DNA of 64,000 bases, taken from Devosia riboflavina (GTDB lineage Bacteria; Pseudomonadota; Alphaproteobacteria; Rhizobiales; Devosiaceae). Every line of letters begins with the position of its first letter. Position 1 is the first letter of the stretch. Both the position numbers and the translations under genes were made by a program. This document shows, piece by piece, positions 1-8,387 of this stretch. The DNA lies in assembly GCF_000743575.1 (NCBI RefSeq), contig NZ_JQGC01000003.1, positions 62,001 through 126,000 on the forward strand, given 5' to 3'. Under the pieces are notes generated by a model. The model had not been told where the DNA came from, made no database searches, and saw only the letters and a program-made list of their open reading frames with translations.

Positions 1-315
1 ATTGTTGATATAGGTGTCGCGGTTGAATGTTTCCGAGACATTCTCGCCGACCGGCAGCTTGGCGACCGACTGCATGGCGGCCTCGATCAGCAGGGTGCGG
101 CCGCCGAACCAGTTGCCGACCGAGCGGGCGGTCGAGGAGGCGACGCTGCGCAGATCAGCTTCGATATCGCTCTCGAGCCGGCGGCTATCGCGCCAGTCCT
201 GATAGAAGGCAAAACTCGCCATGGTGACGAGAACGATGCCGATCGTTGCGATCAGCACCTTGGCGGCGATGCTCGATCGCATAGCGGCCAGTGGATTGGT
301 AATAAAACGGCGCAT
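1..315 (-). CDS. Methyl-accepting chemotaxis protein, N-terminal fragment (cut by window edge)
   Basis: The first 105 codons are inside the window and the frame is open to the left edge. The protein starts MRRFITNPLAAM and has one strong membrane segment at about residues 17-35. A helix rich in Arg, Glu and Asp follows, then SVGNWFGGR near residue 70, which resembles the start of a periplasmic Cache sensor domain. This layout fits a chemoreceptor, but the HAMP and signalling domains lie outside the window, so a Cache-type sensor kinase or cyclase is possible. The start is the first ATG after the terminator region. The gene is read on the same strand as ahcY and sits behind the ahcY terminator. 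Confidence 0.6.
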   Translation of the reverse strand, partial: MRRFITNPLAAMRSSIAAKVLIATIGIVLVTMASFAFYQDWRDSRRLESDIEADLRSVASSTARSVGNWFGGRTLLIEAAMQSVAKLPVGENVSETFNRDTYINN

Positions 316-372
316 GTCGCCCCCGACACTGAAATCTCGGGGGCAACCTGCACGATTAAGGTAAATTTCCGA

Positions 373-400
373 TAAAAAGCCCGCAAAAGCGGGCTTTTTC
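373..400 (-). terminator. Intrinsic terminator behind ahcY
   Basis: Arms AAAAAGCCCGC (374-384) and GCGGGCTTTTT (389-399) pair perfectly around an AAAA loop. The T run lies on both strands, so it can act in both directions. It lies 17 bp past the ahcY stop and separates ahcY from the chemoreceptor gene. Confidence 0.9.
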
Positions 401-416
401 ACGTTCCGACAGGGCT

Positions 417-1820
417 TTAGTAGCGGTATTCGTTCGACTTGAACGGGCCGCTCTCGCTGACGCCGATATATTCGGCCTGAACCTTGCTCAGCTTGGTCAG
501 CTTGGCGCCGAGCTTGGCGAGGTGCAGTTCGGCGACCTTTTCGTCGAGATGCTTGGGCAGCACGTGCACCTTCTTTTCGAGCTTTTCGCCATTGGTCCAG
601 AGTTCGATCTGGGCCAGCGTCTGGTTCGAGAACGAAGCAGACATGACAAAGCTCGGGTGACCCGTGGCATTGCCGAGATTCACGAGGCGACCTTCGGAGA
701 GCAGGATCAGGCGCTTGCCATTGGGCTGTTCGATGAGATCAACCTGCGGCTTGACATTGGTCCACTTGAAGTTGCGCAGGCCCAGCACGTCGATTTCGTT
801 GTCGAAGTGGCCGATATTGCAGACGATGGCCATGTCCTTGAGGTTGCGCATATCGTCGACCATCAGCACGTCGCGGTTGCCCGTGGCCGTGACGACGATG
901 TCGGCGCGGTGCGCAGCGTCCTCGAGGGTAACGACCTCAAAACCTTCCATGGCGGCCTGCAGCGCGCAGATCGGATCGACTTCGGTGACGAGCACGCGGG
1001 CGCCGGCGCCGCGGAGCGATTCAGCCGAACCCTTGCCCACATCGCCATAGCCGCAGACGATGGCGACCTTGCCAGCCAGCATCACGTCGGTGCCGCGACG
1101 GATGGCGTCGACGAGCGATTCGCGGGTGCCGTACTTGTTGTCGAATTTCGACTTGGTGACGGAGTCATTGACGTTGATGGCCGGGAACGGCAGTTCGCCT
1201 TTGGCGTGAAGCTGATAGAGGCGCATCACGCCCGTGGTGGTTTCTTCCGAAACGCCGCGGATCGCGTCCTTGATCTTCCCGAAGAAGCCCGGGGTCTTTT
1301 CGAGGCGACGCTTGATGGTGGCGAAGAAGATTTCCTCTTCCTCATTGCCGGGCTTGGCGAGGACGGAAATGTCCTTCTCGGCCTTGGCGCCGTTGAGGAT
1401 GTACATGGTGGCGTCGCCGCCATCATCGAGGATCATGTTGGGGGTGAGGCCATTGCCCCAATCCATCATGCGGTCGGTAAAATCCCAATATTCTTCCAGC
1501 GTTTCACCCTTGTGGGCGAAGACCGGGATGCCGGCGGCGGCGATGGCGGCTGCGGCATGGTCCTGGGTCGAGAAGATATTGCACGAGACCCAGCGCACTT
1601 CGGCGCCGAGCGCGACCAGCGTCTCGATGAGCACGGCGGTCTGGATGGTCATGTGCAGCGAGCCGGCAATGCGGGCGCCACGCAGCGGCTGGGCCGCGGC
1701 ATATTCCTCGCGGATTGCCATCAGGCCCGGCATTTCGATCTCGGCGATCTGGATTTCCTTGCGGCCGAAATCGGCCAGCGAAATGTCCCTGACCGCGTAA
1801 TCGGTGGCTGGACTGGTCAT
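417..1820 (-). CDS. ahcY: Adenosylhomocysteinase (S-adenosyl-L-homocysteine hydrolase)
   Basis: Cytosolic NAD-dependent enzyme that splits S-adenosylhomocysteine into adenosine and homocysteine, keeping methyltransferases free of product inhibition. The 467-residue length matches the bacterial class with an insertion (here around residues 145-185). Visible marks are SLHMT near residue 55, the DDGGD region near 132, [10 protein letters not shown] near 80, the NAD-binding loop GYGDVGKG at 257-264, and a C-terminus ending KSNEYRY. The ATG is preceded by GGAGACCGAAC, a good ribosome site. In many rhizobia ahcY follows hprK-manX-ptsH; here those genes are about 27 kb away. A candidate operator lies about 70 bp upstream. 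Confidence 0.97.
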   Translation of the reverse strand: MTSPATDYAVRDISLADFGRKEIQIAEIEMPGLMAIREEYAAAQPLRGARIAGSLHMTIQTAVLIETLVALGAEVRWVSCNIFSTQDHAAAAIAAAGIPVFAHKGETLEEYWDFTDRMMDWGNGLTPNMILDDGGDATMYILNGAKAEKDISVLAKPGNEEEEIFFATIKRRLEKTPGFFGKIKDAIRGVSEETTTGVMRLYQLHAKGELPFPAINVNDSVTKSKFDNKYGTRESLVDAIRRGTDVMLAGKVAIVCGYGDVGKGSAESLRGAGARVLVTEVDPICALQAAMEGFEVVTLEDAAHRADIVVTATGNRDVLMVDDMRNLKDMAIVCNIGHFDNEIDVLGLRNFKWTNVKPQVDLIEQPNGKRLILLSEGRLVNLGNATGHPSFVMSASFSNQTLAQIELWTNGEKLEKKVHVLPKHLDEKVAELHLAKLGAKLTKLSKVQAEYIGVSESGPFKSNEYRY

Positions 1821-1890
1821 GTTCGGTCTCCGGATGAGGAATTGGTTGGTCTTCCTATACGCAAGCCGAGGGTCGCATTCAACCGGGGAT

Positions 1891-1906
1891 ATAAAGGTAT
1901 GTTTAT
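1891..1906 (-). promoter_or_regulatory. Candidate operator upstream of ahcY
   Basis: ATAAAGGTATGTTTAT is an interrupted palindrome (ATAAA-N6-TTTAT) about 70 bp upstream of the ahcY start. It sits in a short AT-rich stretch between ahcY and the DUF2937 stop. ArsR-family SahR regulators are known to control ahcY in proteobacteria through AT-rich palindromes. Assigning this site to SahR is an inference from position and symmetry; no sahR gene is in the window. Confidence 0.35.
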
Positions 1907-1909
1907 GTC

Positions 1910-2416
1910 TTATGAACGGTAATAGACGCGGCGCCGCCGAAATGGCAACGCGCAGAAGCGGATGAGGGCGGAAAGGAGGAGATAGCCGACGCCGAAGCCA
2001 GCAGCGGCATAAAAGAGCCCTTCCATGGTGACGGGTACGGCCGGCTGGTAGTTTTCGAGCGTTCGGCGGCCGATCTCGGTATCGAGGAAGGCCGGCAGGT
2101 TCCTGAAACGCTCGATGGGATCGGCGCCCTGGATCTTCTGCAGCGTTTGGCTCAACTGGTCATAGCGCACAAAGGTGCGCTCCATGCTCTCGCCGCGATC
2201 TGCAAGGAAGGTGTCGCTGGAGGCCTGGTAGCGATCAAGCGCCCCGTCCCGATCCAGTCCCGCCTCCTCGGCCGCATGGTCGAAATCGGTGGTAACGATG
2301 CGCAACTCGTCGACGGCCCCGCCCAGGCGCTGGGTATATTGCTGCGCATATTCGGGAAACTGGCTCAGCATCACCGCCAGCCCAACCCCACCGACACTGG
2401 CCAGCATGCGCCGCAT
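1910..2416 (-). CDS. DUF2937 family membrane protein
   Basis: A 168-residue protein with a hydrophobic N-terminus ([19 protein letters not shown]), a long central soluble or coiled region of about 110 residues, and a second membrane segment near residues 130-152 followed by a basic tail ([11 protein letters not shown]). This two-anchor layout with [16 protein letters not shown] near the start fits the DUF2937 family, whose function is unknown. The ATG follows an excellent ribosome site (GGAGGGTGAGAT). It lies 40 bp behind the glycosyltransferase on the same strand, so it may share its transcript. Confidence 0.75.
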   Translation of the reverse strand: MRRMLASVGGVGLAVMLSQFPEYAQQYTQRLGGAVDELRIVTTDFDHAAEEAGLDRDGALDRYQASSDTFLADRGESMERTFVRYDQLSQTLQKIQGADPIERFRNLPAFLDTEIGRRTLENYQPAVPVTMEGLFYAAAGFGVGYLLLSALIRFCALPFRRRRVYYRS

Positions 2417-2456
2417 ATCTCACCCTCCTGCCGCAGCGGGCAGTGTGCCCGAGCCG

Positions 2457-4277
2457 CTATTCGGCGGCAACCTGCCGCCTGCTCGTGTCTGAAACGGGGC
2501 GATGGGCTGTCTTGATCCAATCAAAGGGATTTAGGGTTAAATCAACGAGCGCGCGCAAGGTCGCCCAGGCCACGGCAATCCAATAGACCGGCAGCAAGGC
2601 CTGGAACGGCAGGAGCCGTGTCTGGCCGGTGCGGAAGAGCCCGAGGATGTGAATGGCAAAGGCGATGCCATAGCCGAGGGCAAAGACCGAGAGACAGCTT
2701 GCCGTCCATAGATCGAGCCGCAGCAGGTCGACATGGCCGGTAAAGAAGGCAAAGAGGCAGCTCAGCATGAAGCCGGTATGCAGCAGCGGCGACAGGATCA
2801 TGCCGAAAACCACGATCTCGAACACCAGGAAGCGCCACCAGCCGAGATCGCGAATCAACTGGCCGGGATGACGATTATGGACGAGTACGGTCTGCATCCA
2901 GCCCTTCATCCAGCGTCGTCTCTGCCCCATCCAGACGCGCAGGTTTTCCGGCGCATCCTCAAAAGTCGCGGAACTGCTGGTGCCGCAACTGAGCCGCCGC
3001 CGCGCCAGCCGCACGCCGAGATCGGCATCTTCGGTGACATTGTAGGCGTCCCAGCCGCCGGTCGCGCGGAGGCTCGCAAGGCGGAAATGATTGGAGGTGC
3101 CGCCAAGCGGCATTACCATGCCCCAGCGTCCCAAAGCCGGGAGAAAGACCGAAAAGAGCGCCGCATATTCGCCGGCAAAGAGCGCCGGCAGCGGGCCTTT
3201 TTCGCCATTGGCGATCACCAGCCGCGCCTGGATGCAATGAAGATGCGGCGCGCGACGGAACTGGTTGACGACCTGCCGCAATTGCCCCGGCTCCGGACGA
3301 TCCTCGGCGTCGAAGACGACGACGAATTCGCCCCGGCAGAAGGGCAGCGCGAAATCGAGCGCCTTGGGCTTGGTCAACGGCAGGGCGTGCGGCACTTCCA
3401 CCAGCGAAAAACGCGCATCGCCCAGATGCCGGCGCACCGCGTCCACCGTCCGGGGCGAGCGCTGCTCGACGACAAAAATGATATCGAGCCGATGGGCGGG
3501 ATAATCGAGCGCCATGAGGCCGCGGCAGAGCTGGTCGACCATGTCGGCCTCGTCGCGCAGCGGCACCAGCACCGAATAGAGCGGCAGGTCTTGCGGCTCG
3601 ACCCGCGCTTCGGGGGCAGTGACGCGATTGGGCATGAAGATGGAGGCGAGGCGAATGAGCGCCGGCAGCAGCATCACCGTGGCCCAGGCCGGCATGGCCC
3701 AGGCAGGCGCGAGATAGGGCAGAACCAGCAGCATCGCGACGAGGACCAGCACCAGCGCGCCGAAGGCAAGGCGCACCCCGAGGGTCAATTCAAGGCTGGC
3801 CGTGGCGCGCGGCCAGTGCCGCACCAGCCCCTGCCGCGCCGCGACAAGCAGGTCGGGCGCTGCCTCGGCGGCGAGATATTGGCGCAGGGCCGCGCCGGGC
3901 ACGATGCAGAGCCGCCGGGTCAGCGCCGGATCGGTATCGTAGAGCGCGCCCAGGCGCATGAGCCCGTTGAAGTCGGGCGCCGCATAGGCGACTTCCTCGC
4001 CCAGCGTCGTCGCCCGCACGAAATGCACATCGGCGAGACGCTCGATCCGCGGGGGACCGGCCGAACTGCTGCCGGCGGGAATGACATCGAAATAGGTGAG
4101 CCCAAAAACCGTCGCGCCCCGCTCGAGCGCGGCACCGATATCGATATTGAGCGAGAAGGCGGCATGAAGGAGCGGATCGACTTCGGTCAGCAGCGCTTCT
4201 TCGAGGAGGCGCCTGGCTGTCGCATCGTCGCCGTCCGGCCCGACAATGGCCCGCATGAGCTTGAAGGCGCGCGGCAT
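2457..4277 (-). CDS. Processive family 2 glycosyltransferase (membrane)
   Basis: A 606-residue inner-membrane glycosyltransferase of the cellulose/chitin synthase type, expected to polymerise or transfer sugars from a nucleotide sugar. Residues 1-165 form a soluble region I cannot assign. One or two membrane segments follow (about 168-215), then the GT-A domain with DAED near 322, TEDADL near 413 and the QRRRW motif near 450, then four membrane segments to about residue 590. All catalytic motifs are intact. It starts 10 bp after the luxI stop, which strongly suggests co-transcription and quorum-controlled surface polysaccharide production (inference). No c-di-GMP PilZ domain is visible. The product sugar cannot be read from the sequence. 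Confidence 0.85.
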   Translation of the reverse strand: MPRAFKLMRAIVGPDGDDATARRLLEEALLTEVDPLLHAAFSLNIDIGAALERGATVFGLTYFDVIPAGSSSAGPPRIERLADVHFVRATTLGEEVAYAAPDFNGLMRLGALYDTDPALTRRLCIVPGAALRQYLAAEAAPDLLVAARQGLVRHWPRATASLELTLGVRLAFGALVLVLVAMLLVLPYLAPAWAMPAWATVMLLPALIRLASIFMPNRVTAPEARVEPQDLPLYSVLVPLRDEADMVDQLCRGLMALDYPAHRLDIIFVVEQRSPRTVDAVRRHLGDARFSLVEVPHALPLTKPKALDFALPFCRGEFVVVFDAEDRPEPGQLRQVVNQFRRAPHLHCIQARLVIANGEKGPLPALFAGEYAALFSVFLPALGRWGMVMPLGGTSNHFRLASLRATGGWDAYNVTEDADLGVRLARRRLSCGTSSSATFEDAPENLRVWMGQRRRWMKGWMQTVLVHNRHPGQLIRDLGWWRFLVFEIVVFGMILSPLLHTGFMLSCLFAFFTGHVDLLRLDLWTASCLSVFALGYGIAFAIHILGLFRTGQTRLLPFQALLPVYWIAVAWATLRALVDLTLNPFDWIKTAHRPVSDTSRRQVAAE

Positions 4278-4287
4278 GGCGCTGCCA

Positions 4288-4932
4288 TCAGGCCGTCAGA
4301 ACCCCGCTCTGGCCTCGTCGCAGCGCAGAGGCCGGGATGAGCGCATGGCTCATCCCGGTGGCCCGCCGCACATTGTACAGGGCCTGCTCGGAGACCTCGA
4401 TCCAGGCGGCGACAGTGGCCTTGCCGTCAACCAGGGCTGGTGCTCCGAGCGGGGTAATCCTCCAGCCCACGCTGGTGCCGTGCTCCACCATGGACAGAGA
4501 GGAAACGAAGGTGATGAAGGTAAAGCCCTCGGCAAGGGCATATTCCATCATCGCGCAGAAAAGAGCTGCAGACTCGGGTGCGCGCCGCCGGCCTTCGCGT
4601 CGATCGGGACGAACATAAAAGCGCGTCCAATCGGCCCCAAGCGAGGGGTCGGCGGGGAGGTCTCCAAGCACAAGCCCGTGAAAGACGGTCTGCAGCAAGT
4701 TTGGTCTGTTGAGCGGGGTGATACGCGAGCCGCCAACGAGTTCGTCGCCGTCAGTGAGCAGGATATGGGTTGCGTCCGCATTGTCGAAGTCATCGACATC
4801 GCGCCCATCGGGCCGACGCAGGTCGTTCCACCCCTGAAGATCAACGAAAATCTTGTGACGCAGGCGGTAGTTCTCCTCGAGAAGTGGAGGAGATTCGCCG
4901 CTGATCGGCGCGCGGATGATATGCACTTGCAT
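4288..4932 (-). CDS. luxI: LuxI-type acyl-homoserine-lactone synthase
   Basis: Makes an N-acyl-homoserine lactone from S-adenosylmethionine and an acyl carrier. With the start at MQVHIIRAP the protein has 214 residues, the usual length. Conserved family positions are present: R25 and F29 (RLRHKIFV), W35, D47 and D50 (DDFD), R70 (GGSRIT), F84 and R104. The nearly invariant glutamate at 101 is aspartate (DWTRFYV). I chose the ATG at 4932 because GGGGGCAAGG lies just upstream; an in-frame start 13 codons earlier has no such site. luxR lies upstream on the same strand, and a glycosyltransferase follows after 10 bp. The acyl chain cannot be predicted. Confidence 0.9.
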   Translation of the reverse strand: MQVHIIRAPISGESPPLLEENYRLRHKIFVDLQGWNDLRRPDGRDVDDFDNADATHILLTDGDELVGGSRITPLNRPNLLQTVFHGLVLGDLPADPSLGADWTRFYVRPDRREGRRRAPESAALFCAMMEYALAEGFTFITFVSSLSMVEHGTSVGWRITPLGAPALVDGKATVAAWIEVSEQALYNVRRATGMSHALIPASALRRGQSGVLTA

Positions 4933-5154
4933 TACCTTGCCCCCAAAGCTGCCTGCATCGTTGTCGAGCATTTGGCACGGCGGTCACACGGCTGAAAATC
5001 GGCAAATCTCCCAATAGCCATCCGGTCTTTTCCGGCGAAAATACGCAGCTTTTTTGGGATTTGAGTCGCGGCAGAACGCGCAAAAGCGCCCTCCAACCAG
5101 GCCGACAAAAGGCAAAGGCTTGGATACAGCGCTGAGAGAGTTCCACACTCGATT

Positions 5155-5222
5155 GTCATCCCGGCGAAGGCCAGGATCCATCCCGAGATATCAAGATGGG
5201 CCCCGGCCTTCGCCGGGGTGAC
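5155..5222. repeat. Palindromic repeat, family B (luxR-luxI gap)
   Basis: The unit begins GTCATCCCGGCGAAGGCC and ends GGCCTTCGCCGGGGTGAC, so its ends pair. It lies in the 338-bp gap between luxR and luxI; apart from it I see no gene or clear lux box there. Other copies lie at 18920-19026 and 20638-20744. Confidence 0.85.
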
Positions 5223-5270
5223 AGCCAGGGTGTGATGAGGTCAGACGTGCCGCAGCGTTGCGCGCACGCC

Positions 5271-5987
5271 CTAAAGAACGATCAGCTTCTGGCGAATGGC
5301 TTCCACTACGGTATGGAGGCGATTATTGGTCCCGAGCCGCCGCTGCGCATTTTCGCAATGCTGATTGACCGTCCGGAAACTGAGGCCAGTGATATCGGCG
5401 ATTTCCGAAGCCGTCTTGCCCACCGCGACCCATTTGAGCACTTCGGCCTCGCGCGGGGTGATGAGGCGCCGCGCAGGCGTGCGATCCATGGTGTTGAGGA
5501 AGCGCAGGCGGCCATGGGCATAGAGCGCCAGCATGTGCAATTCGAGGCGCTGCTTTTCGTCGAGCCAATCGGTCCGGCCGACCAGCGAAACCACGCCCTG
5601 CATGCCGCCTTCGAGATGGACCGGCACGCAGAGGCCCTCATCCATGCCGAAATCGCGCGCCTCATCCATGACGCGCCGTGCCGAAAAGTCCTCGGCCCGG
5701 TCATAGGGCGCCGCCGACCAATCGAAGGGCAAGGTGGTGGCAAAGCAGTTGCGCGCCACGGGGTCGACATCGACATAGCCGAGCTTGGTATAGCGTTGAT
5801 ACCACTCGTCATCCCAGCCCGAGAGCAGCACGAAGGGGCGCACGTCCATGCCGCGGTCGGGCAGGCCGGAAATGATAAAGCGTTCAAAGCCATATTCACG
5901 GATGGCGTCGAGCACCACCGCATGAATGCCTTGCTGGCTTTCCTGATTCTGCAGGGCCTCGATCGTCAACATCAGGTCGGCATTCAT
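5271..5987 (-). CDS. luxR: LuxR-type acyl-homoserine-lactone receptor and regulator
   Basis: A 238-residue transcription factor. Residues 15-165 form the autoinducer-binding domain, with the conserved W62, Y66, D75, P76, W90 and G118 in place (GWDDEWYQRY, VDVDP). Residues 172-235 form the LuxR helix-turn-helix (LITPREAEVLKWVAVGKT then GLSFRTVNQH). With these ligand residues present it should bind an acyl-homoserine lactone, most simply the product of the adjacent luxI. The tandem order luxR then luxI on one strand is common. Its target site is not evident. The hslO terminator lies upstream, so luxR probably has its own promoter in 5988-6050. Confidence 0.92.
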   Translation of the reverse strand: MNADLMLTIEALQNQESQQGIHAVVLDAIREYGFERFIISGLPDRGMDVRPFVLLSGWDDEWYQRYTKLGYVDVDPVARNCFATTLPFDWSAAPYDRAEDFSARRVMDEARDFGMDEGLCVPVHLEGGMQGVVSLVGRTDWLDEKQRLELHMLALYAHGRLRFLNTMDRTPARRLITPREAEVLKWVAVGKTASEIADITGLSFRTVNQHCENAQRRLGTNNRLHTVVEAIRQKLIVL

Positions 5988-6055
5988 TTGGATGCAGCTC
6001 CCCCTGCGACCCTTTGTGACACAATTTTGCCGAGGCCCGAAAAAAATTCAAGTCG

Positions 6056-6092
6056 AGCGCCGAAGAATAGATGTCAAATATATCTTCGGCGC
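6056..6092 (-). terminator. Probable terminator behind hslO
   Basis: Arms GCGCCGAAGA (6057-6066) and TCTTCGGCGC (6083-6092) pair perfectly around a 16-nt loop. On the minus strand a T run follows after about 10 nt. It lies 10 bp past the hslO stop. Confidence 0.65.
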
Positions 6093-6101
6093 CCGAACGT
6101 T

Positions 6102-7115
6102 TTAGTGCTTTACCTGGAACTGATGCGGGTTGAACCGGTAGGCAGACGAGCAAAACTCGCAAACCACTTCGATTTCGCCATTGACCGCCATATCCTCGCG
6201 CTCTTCGTCGGAGAAATTATTGGCCAGCATTTCCTCGATCCGGTCGGCCGAGCAGGTGCAGCGCTCTTCGAGCGGCATGGGCGGAAACACGCGCACGCCG
6301 GTCTCGTGATAGAGCCGGAACAAAAGCCGTTCGGGCGACACTTCGGGATCGGCAAGCTCGATGTCCGCAACCGTTGCGAGCATGGAGCGCGCTTCGGCCC
6401 AGCCGTTGGCTTCCTGGAAATTCGGGTCGGTGTTCTCGAAATTGCCGTCGCCCGGCAGGTCGGCCATGCGCACAAGGCCGCCTTCGGGCAGGTGCTGGAT
6501 CAGCATGCCGCCGGCGCGCCAGCGCGGACGATGGTCGCCCTTGACCGACATCTGCGCCACAGCGAGGCGTACCTGGGTTGGGATCTGTTCGGACTGTAGG
6601 AAATAGGTGTGCGCCACCTCTTCGAGGCTGTGCCCGTCGAGTGCCACGATGCCCTGATAGCGCTCGGTATGGGCGCCCTGGTCGATGGTCATGGCCAGGT
6701 GCCCCTTGCCGAGCAGTTCGGCCGGGCTCGTGCGGCCTTCTTCGGCAGCTTTCAGCACCATATCATGGTCGAAGCGGGCATAGCCGCGCATGCCATCGGG
6801 CGCGTCGAAATCGACGACGATGAGGTTCACCGGACCATCGGTCTGGGTCTGGAGGATCAGCCGGCCTTCGAATTTCAACGACGAACCGATGAGCGCAGTC
6901 AGCACCACGGCTTCGCCGAGCAGGCGGGCAACCGGAGCAGGATAATTGTGGCGCGACAGGATGGCGTCGAGCGAGGCACCGAGATGCAGAATGCGGCCAC
7001 GGGTATCGAGCTTTTCGAGGGTGAAGGGCACCACGGCATCGTCGCCGGATTCGGGGCGATCAAGGCCCATGGCGGAAAGGAAGCTGTCAGTCATGGTCGT
7101 CGGTTCCGTGGTCAT
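6102..7115 (-). CDS. hslO: Hsp33 redox-regulated chaperone
   Basis: Cytosolic holdase chaperone switched on by oxidative unfolding. The 337-residue protein carries the zinc-binding cysteine set at its C-terminus: CTC at 286-288 and CEFC at 319-322, the family CXC...CXXC pattern. The N-terminal folding domain includes LIVVDFDAPDGMRGYARF and GHSLEEVAHTYF. A longer frame reaches back into a palindromic repeat, so I chose the ATG at 7115 with GAGAG upstream. argF lies upstream on the same strand, separated by that repeat, so the genes are probably transcribed separately. Confidence 0.95.
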   Translation of the reverse strand: MTTEPTTMTDSFLSAMGLDRPESGDDAVVPFTLEKLDTRGRILHLGASLDAILSRHNYPAPVARLLGEAVVLTALIGSSLKFEGRLILQTQTDGPVNLIVVDFDAPDGMRGYARFDHDMVLKAAEEGRTSPAELLGKGHLAMTIDQGAHTERYQGIVALDGHSLEEVAHTYFLQSEQIPTQVRLAVAQMSVKGDHRPRWRAGGMLIQHLPEGGLVRMADLPGDGNFENTDPNFQEANGWAEARSMLATVADIELADPEVSPERLLFRLYHETGVRVFPPMPLEERCTCSADRIEEMLANNFSDEEREDMAVNGEIEVVCEFCSSAYRFNPHQFQVKH

Positions 7116-7178
7116 TCGGTTACTCTCATCGTGGCGCACTGCCGGGGCCGATACAACCAGCTTCCAGACAAACACGGT

Positions 7179-7242
7179 GTCATTCCCGCGAAGGCGGGAA
7201 CCTCTGTTCCAAAACGGAGGCCCCCGCTTTCGCGGGGGTGAC
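7179..7242. repeat. Palindromic repeat, family A (hslO-argF gap)
   Basis: A 64-bp unit running from GTCATTCCCGCG to CGCGGGGGTGAC, made of two GC hairpins joined by a short AC-rich spacer. Related copies lie at 30263-30326, 51872-51937 and, inside a coding region, 57236-57301. Confidence 0.85.
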
Positions 7243-7276
7243 ATGGTGGTTTGCCGAAATAACGCGAAAAACGCGC

Positions 7277-8209
7277 CTAGTTCGTTTCAACCCCGAAGGC
7301 CCAGCACAAAATGGCTTTCTGGGCGTGGAGGCGATTTTCGGCCTCGTCGAACACTACCGACTGGGGACCGTCGATCACCTCGTCGGTCACCTCGTCGCCG
7401 CGATGGGCGGGCAGGCAGTGCATGAACAGGGCGTCCTTATCAGCCAAGCCCATCAAATTGGTGTTCACCTGATAGGGTTTCAAGACCCGGCGGCGCTCGG
7501 CGGCATCGACGTCACCCATGGACACCCAGGTGTCGGTGATGACGAGATCGGCGCCTTCGACGGCCTCGCGTGGGTCCTCGATCAGCTTGGCATATTTGCC
7601 GGCCCGGGTGATGTCCTGCATCAGGTCCTTTTCCGGGCTATATTCATCCGGGGTCGCAATGGTGAGCTCGCATTCGAAGAGCTCGGCCGCGTTGACCCAG
7701 GAGTGCAGCACATTATTGCTGTCGCCGACCCAGGCGATCTTGGCGCCGCGGATATCGCCGCGGTGCTCTTCGAAGGTCATGAGATCGGCCATGATCTGGC
7801 ACGGATGCGCGCGACGCGTCAGGCCGTTGATCACAGGCACGGTCGCGGCTTCGGAAAGCTCAAGCAGATCGGCGTGGGAAAGAATGCGGATCATGATGGC
7901 ATCGACATAGCGGCTCATCACCTTGGCCGTATCGGCCAGGGTTTCCTCGCGCGAAAGCTGCATTTCCTGGCCGGACAGCATGATGGTCTCGCCGCCAAGC
8001 TGGCGCATGCCCACGTCGAAGGAAACGCGCGTCCGGGTCGACTGGCGCTCAAAGATCATGGCCAGCACCTTGTCCTTGAGGAGCTGTGGCCGGTCGCCAT
8101 CCTTAAGGCGTGCCTTCAGCGCGCCTGCCTGGGAGAGCATGCCGCGCAGTTCGGCATAGGAGAAATCATCGATAGAAAGAAAATGCCTGGGGGTACCGGT
8201 CGTTGACAT
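7277..8209 (-). CDS. argF: Ornithine carbamoyltransferase
   Basis: Arginine biosynthesis: joins carbamoyl phosphate to ornithine to give citrulline in the cytosol. The 310-residue length is standard. The carbamoyl-phosphate loop STRTR is at 57-61, HPCQ at 135-138, the ornithine-side segment DTWVSMG near 226-232, and HCLPAHRG at 264-271 carries the reactive cysteine. It lies 178 bp behind argD on the same strand, the usual alphaproteobacterial argD-argF order, and probably shares its promoter. Confidence 0.97.
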   Translation of the reverse strand: MSTTGTPRHFLSIDDFSYAELRGMLSQAGALKARLKDGDRPQLLKDKVLAMIFERQSTRTRVSFDVGMRQLGGETIMLSGQEMQLSREETLADTAKVMSRYVDAIMIRILSHADLLELSEAATVPVINGLTRRAHPCQIMADLMTFEEHRGDIRGAKIAWVGDSNNVLHSWVNAAELFECELTIATPDEYSPEKDLMQDITRAGKYAKLIEDPREAVEGADLVITDTWVSMGDVDAAERRRVLKPYQVNTNLMGLADKDALFMHCLPAHRGDEVTDEVIDGPQSVVFDEAENRLHAQKAILCWAFGVETN

Positions 8210-8387
8210 GGGCCGGGTTCCTTTGTGACGCTTATGAAATTGGAGCGGCCGCAGCCGCGGTTTTACTCTGCCCTAAGGGCATGTCTCCAGAAAGTGGTTA
8301 ACGCTTTCCGAAGACACGCGACTTAGCGAGGCGGAGGGAACAAACCGCGTCGGCGACGCCCAAAATGATAAAACGTCAACATGACAA

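Noticed and set aside
1821-1909. SAH or SAM riboswitch upstream of ahcY
   Set aside because: The 89-bp leader shows no matching helices or conserved core; a short palindrome is the only structure.
522-1922. Long open frame on the plus strand opposite ahcY
   Set aside because: It mirrors the codon pattern of ahcY, shows no domain and has a composition typical of antisense frames in GC-rich DNA.
2733-4340. 535-codon frame opposite the glycosyltransferase
   Set aside because: Rich in His, Arg and Gln with no motif; antisense shadow of a gene with intact catalytic motifs.
5001-5019. Possible lux box upstream of luxI (GGCAAATCTCCCAATAGCC)
   Set aside because: Position is suitable, but the symmetry is limited to a few bases; too weak to call.
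5196-6599. 467-codon frame opposite luxR and hslO
   Set aside because: Spans two clear genes and a terminator on the other strand; no domain.
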